From assembly GCF_028682635.1 (NCBI RefSeq), contig NZ_JANHLK010000010.1, positions 62,001-126,000 on the forward strand: 64,000 nucleotides of DNA. Reading direction: 5' to 3'. The stretch comes from Pseudomonas putida (GTDB lineage: Bacteria > Pseudomonadota > Gammaproteobacteria > Pseudomonadales > Pseudomonadaceae). This document shows, piece by piece, positions 34,127 through 42,178 of the stretch. How positions within the stretch are numbered: the stretch's first letter is position 1; each line of letters opens with the position of its first letter. The position numbers were made by a program, and so were the translations under genes. Under the pieces are notes generated by a model. That model was not told the DNA's origin, made no database searches, and saw only the letters and a list, made by a program, of their open reading frames with translations.

Positions 34127-35275
34127 ATGAGCGAATACAGACCCGCATGGCTGACCGAAGACCTGGCGATCTTCCAGGAATCGGTTCGTCGTTTTACCGC
34201 CGAGGAACTGGTGCCCCACGAAGAGCGCTGGGCCAAACAGCAGCACGTGGACCGTGAGACCTGGCTGAAGGCCGGCGAGATGGGCATGCTGTGTCCTGCG
34301 ATCCCGGAAGAATACGGCGGCGGCGGTGGCAGCCACGCGCACAACGCGATCATCGGCTACGAACTGGCCCGTGAGATCGCCACCAGCCTGGGCACCAACG
34401 TCCATAGCGCCATCTGCGCGCACTACATCCTGCGTTACGCCAGCGAAGAGCAGAAACAGCGCTGGTTGCCGAAAATGGCCACCGGCGAAATGGTCGCCGC
34501 CATTGCCATGACCGAACCCGGCGCCGGCACTGACCTGCAGAACGTCAAGACCAAGGCCATCCGTGAGGGTGATCACTACGTCATCAACGGCTCCAAAACC
34601 TTCATCACCAATGGCTTCCACGCCGACCTGGTGCTGCTGGTGTGCAAGACCGACCCCTCCCTGGGTGCCAAGGGCATGTCGATCATTGGCCTTGAGGTCA
34701 AGGATCTGCCGGGCTTCCGCCGTGGAAGGATCCTCGACAAGATCGGCCAGAAAGGCCAGGACACCTCGGAGTTGTTCTTCGATGATGTGCGCGTGCCGGT
34801 GGCCAACCTGCTCGGCCCGGAAGAAGGCAAGGGTTTCATCCAGCTGATGCAGCAACTGCCCGAAGAACGCATGTTCATCACCATGAACGCCTTGGGCTCC
34901 ATGGAGCGCGCGGTCGAGGAAACCATCAGATACACCAATGACCGTAAGCTGTTCGGCAAGCCATTGCTGGACATGCAGAACACCCGCTTCAAACTGGCGG
35001 AAATGCAGACCACCGTGACCATTGCCCGCACCTTTGTCTTCGATTGCCTGGACAAGATGGTCAAGCATGAACTGGACCCGACCACGGCCGCCATGGCCAA
35101 GTGGTGGACCTCCACGCAAGCCTGCCAGATCATCGACGAATGCCTGCAATTGCACGGCGGCTACGGCTACATGATGGAGTACCCGATCGCCCGGTTGTAC
35201 GTGAACACCCGGCCGATGCGCATCTATGGCGGCTCCAATGAAGTCATGAAAGAGCTGATTGCGCGCACGCTATAA
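34127..35275 (+). CDS. Acyl-CoA dehydrogenase
   Basis: A 382-residue dehydrogenase of the same type as the 29.45 kb gene: EEYGGGGGSHAHNA, MTEPGAGTDLQNVKTKA, HYVINGSKTFITNGFHAD, GQKGQDTSELFFDDVRVP, LHGGYGYMMEYPIARLYVNT and IYGGSNEVMKELIARTL. The probable base is the Glu in LPEERMFIT. GAGG lies six bases before the ATG at 34127; an earlier in-frame start precedes the conserved part and crosses the promoter block. It is transcribed divergently from the long operon, with a REP element and a thioesterase gene after it. Electron transfer to the EtfBA encoded at 46-48 kb is expected. Confidence 0.9.
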   Translation: MSEYRPAWLTEDLAIFQESVRRFTAEELVPHEERWAKQQHVDRETWLKAGEMGMLCPAIPEEYGGGGGSHAHNAIIGYELAREIATSLGTNVHSAICAHYILRYASEEQKQRWLPKMATGEMVAAIAMTEPGAGTDLQNVKTKAIREGDHYVINGSKTFITNGFHADLVLLVCKTDPSLGAKGMSIIGLEVKDLPGFRRGRILDKIGQKGQDTSELFFDDVRVPVANLLGPEEGKGFIQLMQQLPEERMFITMNALGSMERAVEETIRYTNDRKLFGKPLLDMQNTRFKLAEMQTTVTIARTFVFDCLDKMVKHELDPTTAAMAKWWTSTQACQIIDECLQLHGGYGYMMEYPIARLYVNTRPMRIYGGSNEVMKELIARTL

Positions 35276-35292
35276 GCCCATCCACCACCCCC

Positions 35293-35385
35293 CTTGTGGG
35301 AGCGGGCTTGCTCGCGAAAGCGGAGTGTCAGGCGACTTCTATATTGACTGTGCCTACGCCTTCGCGAGCAAGCCCGCTCCCACAG
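35293..35385. repeat. REP palindrome pair (GTGGGAGCGGGCTTGCTCGCG)
   Basis: TGTGGGAGCGGGCTTGCTCG and its inverted partner TTCGCGAGCAAGCCCGCTCC flank about 45 bases. It ends six bases before the thioesterase start, so it may affect that gene's expression. Confidence 0.9.
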
Positions 35386-35390
35386 AGCAC

Positions 35391-35861
35391 ATGCCAATGA
35401 ATTCGATTCCTGAACCCTTTGAAGCTGCCGCCCACGAGGACAAACCGCTCGCCGGTTTCGTGCCGATGGGGCGCGTCGGTTTCGTGGTGCATTGCACCGG
35501 CCTTTACGTCAATGAGGAACGCTCGGTACTGGCCGCGCGCATTCGCCCCGAACACCTGAACCCGCTGGGCATCGCCCACGGCGGTTTTCTTGCGACCTTG
35601 GCGGATACGGCATTCGGCCGGGCATTGCGCCTGGCGGCAGCGACCGACCTACCCCCCGCGACCATCAACCTGAGCATGGACTACCTCAGCCCGGCCAATC
35701 TGGGCGCATGGGTCGAAGCTCACGTTCAGATTCACCGGATCGGGCGCTCGTTGTCCCATGCCAGCCTCGACCTGCTCGATGGCGAACGCCTGGTGGCCCG
35801 GGGCAAGGCGACATTTATCGGCAATACCCCAAGCCTGCACGGCAAGCCACGCCAGGGCTGA
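35391..35861 (+). CDS. PaaI-type hot-dog acyl-CoA thioesterase
   Basis: A 156-residue single hot-dog protein: LNPLGIAHGGFLATLADTAFGRAL contains the HGG motif and the helix that supplies the active acid, and TINLSMDYLSPANLG the conserved strand. It would hydrolyse an acyl-CoA, perhaps to free CoA from dead-end intermediates of the pathway. I place the start at 35391 or 35397 (MPMNS or MNS). No strong ribosome site is visible because a REP element abuts the gene; the longer frame is translated REP sequence and should be rejected. Its stop codon directly abuts that of the convergent LAL regulator, with no spacer base. Confidence 0.8.
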   Translation: MPMNSIPEPFEAAAHEDKPLAGFVPMGRVGFVVHCTGLYVNEERSVLAARIRPEHLNPLGIAHGGFLATLADTAFGRALRLAAATDLPPATINLSMDYLSPANLGAWVEAHVQIHRIGRSLSHASLDLLDGERLVARGKATFIGNTPSLHGKPRQG

Positions 35862-38615
35862 TCAAACCTGCGGGTTGCCGGGAAGCTTCAGTTCCAGGTC
35901 GCGTACCTTGGCGATGGCCTCGTCGCGCCCGGTGACCTCCAGCTTGTAGAAAATATTCTTCATGTGCCATTTCACCGTTTCCGGTGACAGGTTCAGCACC
36001 CGGGCGATCTTCTTGTTGGGCAGCGCCTGGGCCACCAGAGCCATCACGTCAAGTTCGCGAATGCTCAGCACACTGGCGGTTTCGGTGTCCGGCGCCTGCT
36101 GGCTGCTGGCGTCAGCTGTACGAGCGACGTCGAGAAGGCGTTGCGCGTAGAACGTCAACACCGGGTCCAGGACATGCTCGGCCATCAGCGCTTCGAGCAG
36201 CGCAGCAACCCCCGACCCCGCATCCAGCAGGCTGCGCACCAGCCCCAGGCGATGGCCCTGGCGCAACGCTTCGATCAATTGCTCGCGAGCCTGATCCACG
36301 TGCCCCCTGCCCTGCTCGATCACGGCCATTTGCACACGCATCGCCACCACCCGCCGCCATCGGCGGTTATGCTGTGACGCCTCGATCAGCGCCGGCAATG
36401 GCTCGGCCGCCGCCGAAAAATCCTCGGCATGCAGGGACCGTTCAATCGCGGCCCGGCGCGCGATGATCCGCACTTCCAGCTCAGTGCCCGATTGCGCCGC
36501 CTGGTGTGGTTGCGCCGTCTGGAGGATGCGTTGCAACGCGCCGTCCGCCGCGGATTCATCGCCGATCTGCTGCAACCAGCGCATGCGCACCAGCAGCGCA
36601 CAGACCAATAGACGGTCCAGGTCATAACGGCTCGCATACTGTTCCAGGCGGTCCAGACAGCCCATGGCTTCGGTGTGCCGCCCGGCCAGCCAATGGGCCA
36701 TGGCCAGCGTCTGCATGCATTGCAACACGGTGTCGGGGATCGCCACCTGCTCCAGCAGTTTCATCCGTGGCTCGAGCAACTGGCAGGCGGCGTGGTAATC
36801 GCCCTGCTCGTACAACGCCGTACCGAGCAAACCGGCGGCCATGGTGCTGACCACCAGATAGGCCACCCCATGTTTTTCGGCCTCCTCCAGCACTTCACGG
36901 TAGAGGTGCTCGGCCTGGGTGGCGCGGCCTTCGAGCGCCAGGCTCATGCCACTCATGCAGCGCCCGAGCAGGCTGCGGCGCGGCGAACCGAATGGCCGCT
37001 CGCCGCCCTCGAGGACCTCCCGCGCTTTCTCGAATTCGCCCTGGTACATGTACAGCCAGGCCAGGGTGTTGCTGCGCCCCGACCAGGAAAAGTCGTCGGC
37101 ATCGTCCGGGATCGCCAGCAAGTCAGGGAGGATCGCCAACATCGCCGCGGTGTCGTCCTGATGAATCGCCTGGCTGCCCTTGAGCACGGTCACTGCATGG
37201 CGCTGCCGGGGGTCAAGCCTTTCGTGGTGGGCTTGCAGATGCTGCAAGGTCTGCTGCAACGCCTGGAAATTACGCGAGTACAGTTGCAGATGAGCCATCA
37301 CCACCTGCAAGCCGAAACGTTCGGCAGTCTGTTCCGCCGGCAAGCCCTTGAGCAAACCGGAGATCTGGCTGAGGTTGCCCTTGGCCAGCAAGTCATAGGC
37401 GCAGGCTTCAACGATATCGGCCGCCGCTTCGCAATCACCGGCGCGCACTGCGTGGCGCACCGCTTCATCGAGGTGCTCGTGTTCGGTGAACCAGCCCCGC
37501 GCAACGGCGTGCAGCACCTGTTCCTGCTGCGGTCGCGCCGCCAGCCGGGCACGCAATACGCTGCCCAGCAACGGATGCAGGCGGTACCAGGTTTCACGGT
37601 CGTGGCTCTTGACCTGGGTGATGAACAGATTGTCGCCATCGAGGCGGGCAAGCTGGGTCATCATGCCGGCGATGGCGTGGGGCTGGCCAAGCAGGGTCGC
37701 GCACAACGAAGCGCAGAACCGTTCGCAGATCGATGCGCAGGTGAGCAGGCGCAGATCTTCCGGCTCCAGGCGCACCAGCACTTCGCGTTCGAAATAGTCG
37801 GCAAAGCCGATGGCATCGCGAATCTGCACCCGGTCGAAGCGAGTCATCTGCTTGGCCTTGAGGTCGACGGCGAACAATTGCAGGCCGGCGACCCAGCCAT
37901 CGGTCAGCTCGTGCAGCGTCGCCGCGTCGCGGGCATCGATGGCGCCCAGGTGTTCACGCAGGAACAGCTGCGATTCGCTGCGACTGAAGCGCAGGTCGCG
38001 CAGGTCGAATTCGCTGACTTGACCCCGCGCGCGCAAGGCGGCCAGCGGAAATGGCAGTGCTGCCCGTGTGCCGAATACCAGGTGCAGGTTTTGCGGGGCG
38101 TAGTCGATCAGCCATTGCAATGCCTGGACGATTCGCGGCTCCTGCAGATGCTGCATGTCATCGAGCATCAGCACCAGTTCGCGCGAATGCTGGGCGATGC
38201 CCTGGACCAGGGTGATGACCCAGTGCTCGACCGCCATGTCCTGATTATCGCGACCGAGCAGAATGCCGGCATCGCGGACCTGCTCCGGCAGCACTTGCGC
38301 CAAGCTCGCTTGCAGGCAATGGCAGAAGCGGCCAGGTTCGTCGTCTTCGGCTCCCAGCGACAGCCAGGCCACGTCGAAATTCATCGCCAACAGTTCCCGG
38401 CGCCAGGCCAGCAAAGTGCTGGTCTTGCCACACCCGGCAGGGCCCTGGATCACCACGCAACGTTGGCGCCGGACCTCTTGCAGGCGTAGCAACAGGCTCT
38501 CCCGAGGCACTAGCCGACGGGCCCCGCGCGGCGGTACGACCTTGGTATCGGCAATCGAGTGGTCAGCGTCCGGTGAGGAACGAGCGTCGGTGTCTTTGAG
38601 GGGCGGTAACGACAT
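35862..38615 (-). CDS. LuxR-family LAL (MalT-like) transcriptional activator
   Basis: A 917-residue regulator. The Walker A motif GPAGCGKTS is at residues 58-66 and a Walker B-like ELVLMLDDMQHL near 140. A TPR-rich middle follows, then a C-terminal HTH (LSIRELDVMALVAQALPNKK, IARVLNLSPETVKWHMKNIF). The ATG at 38615 has GGAAG about nine bases upstream; the longer frame is not LAL-like. It is the most divergent of the four intact LALs here (RELDVMALVAQALPNKKIA rather than the LAxGxxNxEIA type). It is also the only one not divergent from a catabolic gene. A full palindromic repeat separates it from the DUF2889 gene. Its target is unknown. Confidence 0.87.
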   Translation of the reverse strand: MSLPPLKDTDARSSPDADHSIADTKVVPPRGARRLVPRESLLLRLQEVRRQRCVVIQGPAGCGKTSTLLAWRRELLAMNFDVAWLSLGAEDDEPGRFCHCLQASLAQVLPEQVRDAGILLGRDNQDMAVEHWVITLVQGIAQHSRELVLMLDDMQHLQEPRIVQALQWLIDYAPQNLHLVFGTRAALPFPLAALRARGQVSEFDLRDLRFSRSESQLFLREHLGAIDARDAATLHELTDGWVAGLQLFAVDLKAKQMTRFDRVQIRDAIGFADYFEREVLVRLEPEDLRLLTCASICERFCASLCATLLGQPHAIAGMMTQLARLDGDNLFITQVKSHDRETWYRLHPLLGSVLRARLAARPQQEQVLHAVARGWFTEHEHLDEAVRHAVRAGDCEAAADIVEACAYDLLAKGNLSQISGLLKGLPAEQTAERFGLQVVMAHLQLYSRNFQALQQTLQHLQAHHERLDPRQRHAVTVLKGSQAIHQDDTAAMLAILPDLLAIPDDADDFSWSGRSNTLAWLYMYQGEFEKAREVLEGGERPFGSPRRSLLGRCMSGMSLALEGRATQAEHLYREVLEEAEKHGVAYLVVSTMAAGLLGTALYEQGDYHAACQLLEPRMKLLEQVAIPDTVLQCMQTLAMAHWLAGRHTEAMGCLDRLEQYASRYDLDRLLVCALLVRMRWLQQIGDESAADGALQRILQTAQPHQAAQSGTELEVRIIARRAAIERSLHAEDFSAAAEPLPALIEASQHNRRWRRVVAMRVQMAVIEQGRGHVDQAREQLIEALRQGHRLGLVRSLLDAGSGVAALLEALMAEHVLDPVLTFYAQRLLDVARTADASSQQAPDTETASVLSIRELDVMALVAQALPNKKIARVLNLSPETVKWHMKNIFYKLEVTGRDEAIAKVRDLELKLPGNPQV

Positions 38616-38749
38616 GGGAGAACACTTCCGAATGGCGAGCCAGGCGACAAACGATGTAGGACTGAGACTGTCCCGGCTGCATGAAATTTCGCAGCACATT
38701 GTAGGGCCTGACGCGGCATTTGCCGATACGGCTTTCGTCCGACACATTC

Positions 38750-38848
38750 CCCTGTAGGAGCTGTCGAGTGCAACGAGGCTGCGATCTTTTGATCTTGTTT
38801 TTAGAAGCAAAGATCAAAAGATCGCAGCCTGCGGCAGCTCCACAGGGG
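38750..38848. repeat. Long palindromic repeat (CCCCTGTAGGAGCTG type), second full copy
   Basis: CCCCTGTAGGAGCTGTCGAG at the left and GCGGCAGCTCCACAGGGG at the right, with inner arms GAGGCTGCGATCTTTTGATC and AAAGATCGCAGCCTGC. It is nearly the same as the element at 12148, but the right arm has lost a TA pair. Confidence 0.85.
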
Positions 38849-38861
38849 GATCGAGTGTTGA

Positions 38862-39434
38862 TCAGGCCTTGGGTACGCCTTCGGGCCACAACAGCTTCAC
38901 GGCATCGCCCTCTTCTCGATAGGCATGACAGGTGCCGATCACCCATGGGCGCACCGCGATGACCTGCTGCGCGCCCGTTTCCCGACGGCGAGAGGCCTCA
39001 GCCCGGTAGGTGGAAAACAGCGTCTGCATCGCCACGTTGGCCATGCGTTCAAGCAGTTCGGTGAGGTGGGTGCAACCGATTGCGCCACCGACGATGGCTT
39101 TCATGTTCTTTTTGAAGCCTGCGGCAATCTTCAGCCCCACCAAACCTGAGTAAACGGCCGCCGCTTCACCACAGAACTGGCTGGCACCGGTCGCTGTCAC
39201 GGCTGCTATGTGCTGGATCACCATGTCGGCGTCGATGGTCATCACCAGGCGCATGTCGTGGATCGTTCCGCCTTGGGGCACCCGGTGGAACGGCAGGTCG
39301 GTCGGTTCGTTGGTCAGGTCCTGCAGGCGTCCTTCGATGTCGTACATACCATCGCTGCGCTGATAGCCCTTGCAGATGATTTCGCGGGTGTGCAGCAGTG
39401 TGCGAGTGGGCGAGTCGACAGGTTCGGTGGTCAT
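38862..39434 (-). CDS. DUF2889 family protein
   Basis: A 190-residue cytoplasmic protein. The motifs LLHTREIICKGYQRSDGMYDIEGRL, HDMRLVMTIDADMVI and GLVGLKIAAGFKKN, with the conserved CTHLTELL segment, identify DUF2889 (PF11136). No enzymatic activity is established for this family. It is often found beside genes for acyl-CoA or aromatic degradation. The ATG at 39434 has AAGGA about nine bases upstream. It follows the third thiolase on the same strand after about 110 bases, so it is likely co-transcribed with the acyl-CoA dehydrogenase and thiolase upstream. Confidence 0.85.
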   Translation of the reverse strand: MTTEPVDSPTRTLLHTREIICKGYQRSDGMYDIEGRLQDLTNEPTDLPFHRVPQGGTIHDMRLVMTIDADMVIQHIAAVTATGASQFCGEAAAVYSGLVGLKIAAGFKKNMKAIVGGAIGCTHLTELLERMANVAMQTLFSTYRAEASRRRETGAQQVIAVRPWVIGTCHAYREEGDAVKLLWPEGVPKA

Positions 39435-39546
39435 CAATGAATTCCTTCTTGCTGCATCGCAAAAGCGTTTGAAACAGGCCGGGTACAGGTCCCCGACCGT
39501 TGTTTTCGGGTGAGTCAGCCGTGCCTGGCACGGCCGCTCAGATCAC

Positions 39547-40734
39547 TCAGTTCTTGCCGTACAGCGTGACCACACAGGCGCCGCCCAGCCCGAGGTTGTG
39601 CTGCAAGCCATGGCGCAAACCTTCGACCTGTCGCGCACCCGCGGTGCCGCGCAGTTGGTGGGTCAGCTCATAGCACTGCGCCAGGCCTGTGGCGCCCAGC
39701 GGATGGCCTTTGCACAACAGGCCGCCGGACGGGTTAGTGACGACGCGACCGCCGTAGGTGTTATCGCCATCGAGCACGAACTGCTCGGCGCCACCCACCG
39801 GGCACAGGCCCAGGGCTTCATAGGTCAACAGTTCGTTGTGGGCAAAGCAGTCGTGCAATTCGACCACGCGAATATCCTGGGGACCGACGCCGGCCTTTTC
39901 GTACACCGCACCGGCGGCCCGTTCGGCCATGTGCGCGCCGACGAAACCGATCATGGTTTTCGGCTCGAAGGACTCCACCGGATCGGTCACCAGCGACTGG
40001 GCGAGAATCGCCACGTCAGTGCGCAGGCCGTGCTTCTTCGCGAACGCCGGCGAGCAGATGATCGCGGCGGCGGCACCGCAGGTCGGCGGGCAGGCCATCA
40101 TCCGGGTCATGACCCCTTCCCACATCAACTGGTCATTCATGACCTCTTCGGTGGTGACGATCTTCTTGAACAAGGCCAGCGGGTTGTTGGCGGCATGGCG
40201 GCTGGCCTTGGCGCGGATCGCGGCGAAGGTGCTCATCTGCGTGCCGTATTTGCGCATGTGCTCACGGCCGGCACCGCCGAAGGTGATCAGGTTGCGCGGG
40301 ATGTCACCGGCGTCGCCACACAGTTCATCCTGAATCGGCAAGTAATCGCCACGGGGCAACGGACGGTCATCGAAGTTGGAGCGGGTCGGCCCCGGACGCA
40401 TCTGCTCGAAGCCGACCGCCAGGGCGCATTCGACCTGGCCGCTTTCGACGGCGGCACGGGCCAGGAACAGCGCGCTGGAGCCGGTGGCGCAGGCATTGTT
40501 GACGTTGAACACCGGAATCGCCGTGCGGCCCACCCGGTACAACACGGCCTGGCCGCAGGTGGTATCGCCGTACACGTAACCGGCAAACGCCATCTGCACC
40601 TGGTCATAGCTCAGGCCGGCATCGGCCAGTGCCAGGCGTACCGCTTCGGCCCCCATGTCGATGTAGCTCGGGCTCGCGCCCGGTTTGCTGAACGGGATCA
40701 TGCCGACGCCGGCTACTAATGCATTTTGACTCAT
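39547..40734 (-). CDS. SCP-x/lipid-transfer-type thiolase (copy 3)
   Basis: A 395-residue paralogue of the thiolases at 23.2 and 32.5 kb. It has VNNACATGS (Cys nucleophile), LHDCFAHNE, KGHPLGATG and LGLGGACVV. Differences cluster in the segment around residues 115-145 (RPGPTRSNFDDRPLPRGDYL), the loop that lines the acyl pocket in this family, so the chain specificity may differ. AAGGA lies eight bases before the start. It follows the acyl-CoA dehydrogenase at 40.76 kb by 28 bases and precedes DUF2889. No DUF35 protein, the usual partner of Ltp2-type aldolases, is present. Confidence 0.9.
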   Translation of the reverse strand: MSQNALVAGVGMIPFSKPGASPSYIDMGAEAVRLALADAGLSYDQVQMAFAGYVYGDTTCGQAVLYRVGRTAIPVFNVNNACATGSSALFLARAAVESGQVECALAVGFEQMRPGPTRSNFDDRPLPRGDYLPIQDELCGDAGDIPRNLITFGGAGREHMRKYGTQMSTFAAIRAKASRHAANNPLALFKKIVTTEEVMNDQLMWEGVMTRMMACPPTCGAAAAIICSPAFAKKHGLRTDVAILAQSLVTDPVESFEPKTMIGFVGAHMAERAAGAVYEKAGVGPQDIRVVELHDCFAHNELLTYEALGLCPVGGAEQFVLDGDNTYGGRVVTNPSGGLLCKGHPLGATGLAQCYELTHQLRGTAGARQVEGLRHGLQHNLGLGGACVVTLYGKN

Positions 40735-40762
40735 GACGATGTCCTTGCTGGTTTGAGGGGTG

Positions 40763-41869
40763 TCACAGCGCTTGTGCGATGATTTCGTGCATGGCCTTGC
40801 CGGTCATGCCGTGTTCGACCGTGGCATGGGCAATGGAATGAGTGCGCAGGCGGCCTTGGGTGGCGCGCAGGCGTGCCAGTTCCTCGGTGCATTTGCGCAG
40901 GGTGTCGCTGGCATACAGATAGGCGATCGCCGTGTGCTCAGCGCTCAATGGATGGCGCATGCGCCGCTCCAGATAGTGATCGACGAGTACCCGCAAGGCG
41001 ACGGCGCGGGCCTTGATATCGGCGACTTTTTTGCGGGTGTGCTGCAGATCCCACGAACAATGTCCGCTGGTATCGGGCTGACGCAGATGGTCCAGGGTCA
41101 GGTCCAGCAGGTGTTCGAGGCGGCTGGCGGCCGCAATCGCCGCCAACAGGCGCTCCTGCGCTCCTGCCTGGCTCAAGTAATCCAGGCCCCTGCCCGCTTC
41201 GCCCAGCAGGTTGCCCGCCGGTACACGCACGTTGTCCAAGTGCAATTCGGCGGCACTCGGTTGCGCGCAGCCTGGCGCACTACGGATGCGCTGCACGCCC
41301 GGGCGACCGGTTTCAACCATGATCAGGCTGACACCCGATTCACCGTTATTGCCGTCGGTACGGCACGCGAGCAGGATCAGGTCGGCGGCGATGCCGTTGC
41401 CGACCGCGGTTTTGCTGCCCTTGATCAGGTAATCAGCGCCATGGCGCACGGCGTGAGTACGCAAGCTCCCGGGTTTGCCGCCGGGTTCGGTGACGGCCAG
41501 GGCCAGCACCACCTCGCCGCTGCAAACGCCTGGCAGCCAGCGACGCTTCTGTTCGTCGCTGGCCAACTGGGCGATGCACGGTGCGATGACGTCCGAGTGC
41601 AGTGACATCGCCCGGTCACAGGCCCCTGCCCGGGCAAACTCCTCGCGCAGCACCGCGGCATGACCCACGTCACCACCACCGCCAAATTGCGCCGGCAGGG
41701 TCACGCACAACAGCCCTTCACGACCGGCCTTCAGCCAGACCCGCCGTTCAACATCACCGGTATTTTCCCGACCCGTCAGGCGAGGCAAGTCTTCGCGCTC
41801 GAGAAAGCGTCGCACGGCGGTGCGAAACATCTCATGGTCTTCGCGGTAGAGAGTGCGTTGAACGTCCAT
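40763..41869 (-). CDS. Divergent acyl-CoA dehydrogenase lacking the C-terminal glycine motif
   Basis: A 368-residue dehydrogenase-like protein. It keeps ALAVTEPGGKPGSLRTHAVRH, DYLIKGSKTAVGNGIAAD and AQERLLAAIAAASRL, including the likely catalytic Glu. The C-terminus is different: the QxxGGYGYxxEYPxxR block and the YGGS loop are replaced by RLRATQGRLRTHSIAHATVEHGMTGKAMHEII. FAD and tetramer contacts usually made there may be lost. The ATG at 41869 has AAGG six bases upstream, and the upstream extension of the frame lacks dehydrogenase character. It is divergent from the LAL regulator at 42.18 kb and followed by thiolase copy 3. It may be inactive or need a partner. Confidence 0.8.
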   Translation of the reverse strand: MDVQRTLYREDHEMFRTAVRRFLEREDLPRLTGRENTGDVERRVWLKAGREGLLCVTLPAQFGGGGDVGHAAVLREEFARAGACDRAMSLHSDVIAPCIAQLASDEQKRRWLPGVCSGEVVLALAVTEPGGKPGSLRTHAVRHGADYLIKGSKTAVGNGIAADLILLACRTDGNNGESGVSLIMVETGRPGVQRIRSAPGCAQPSAAELHLDNVRVPAGNLLGEAGRGLDYLSQAGAQERLLAAIAAASRLEHLLDLTLDHLRQPDTSGHCSWDLQHTRKKVADIKARAVALRVLVDHYLERRMRHPLSAEHTAIAYLYASDTLRKCTEELARLRATQGRLRTHSIAHATVEHGMTGKAMHEIIAQAL

Positions 41870-41968
41870 CCGGAACCTTTGGCCATCGCCCGATTGCATG
41901 GAAAAAAACGGGAAAACCCGTTCCAGTTTGTCGAGGCAATCGTTGCATGGGACGCGGTGCATCGAGAG

Positions 41969-41990
41969 CCACCCTCACAGGGGGGGCGGG
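41969..41990. promoter_or_regulatory. C-rich/G-rich inverted repeat upstream of the 41.87 kb dehydrogenase (site 5 of 5)
   Basis: CCACCCTCACAGGGGGGGCG, about 100 bases before the dehydrogenase start and about 190 before the LAL start, in the divergent gap. Its arms are shorter than at 20.94 kb. Nothing else of note is seen in the 309-base gap. Confidence 0.35.
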
Positions 41991-42178
41991 TTTGCAAGAC
42001 GCTGTGCGTGCACAATAATCGGGCAAGCTCAATGAATGACGCCGCCGCTTAACGGCGCGCCCTGAGGGTTGCGTTAGACCAAAGTCTCGGGCAACGGCCA
42101 GACGTGGCAATATGGCCGCACTTACAAGAATAAAAAGATCACATTGCCAGGCGAGTGATCTGTTTGGAGGTACTTTCA

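Noticed and set aside
35259-35390. Upstream extension of the PaaI-type thioesterase
   Set aside because: It is translated REP sequence (CGSGLARES...FASKPAPTE), a common artefact in pseudomonad annotation.
40763-41869. Frameshift as the cause of the missing C-terminal motif
   Set aside because: The last part (KAMHEIIAQAL) is still aligned with the family end, in frame. I found no glycine-rich block in the other frames, so a simple frameshift is unlikely.
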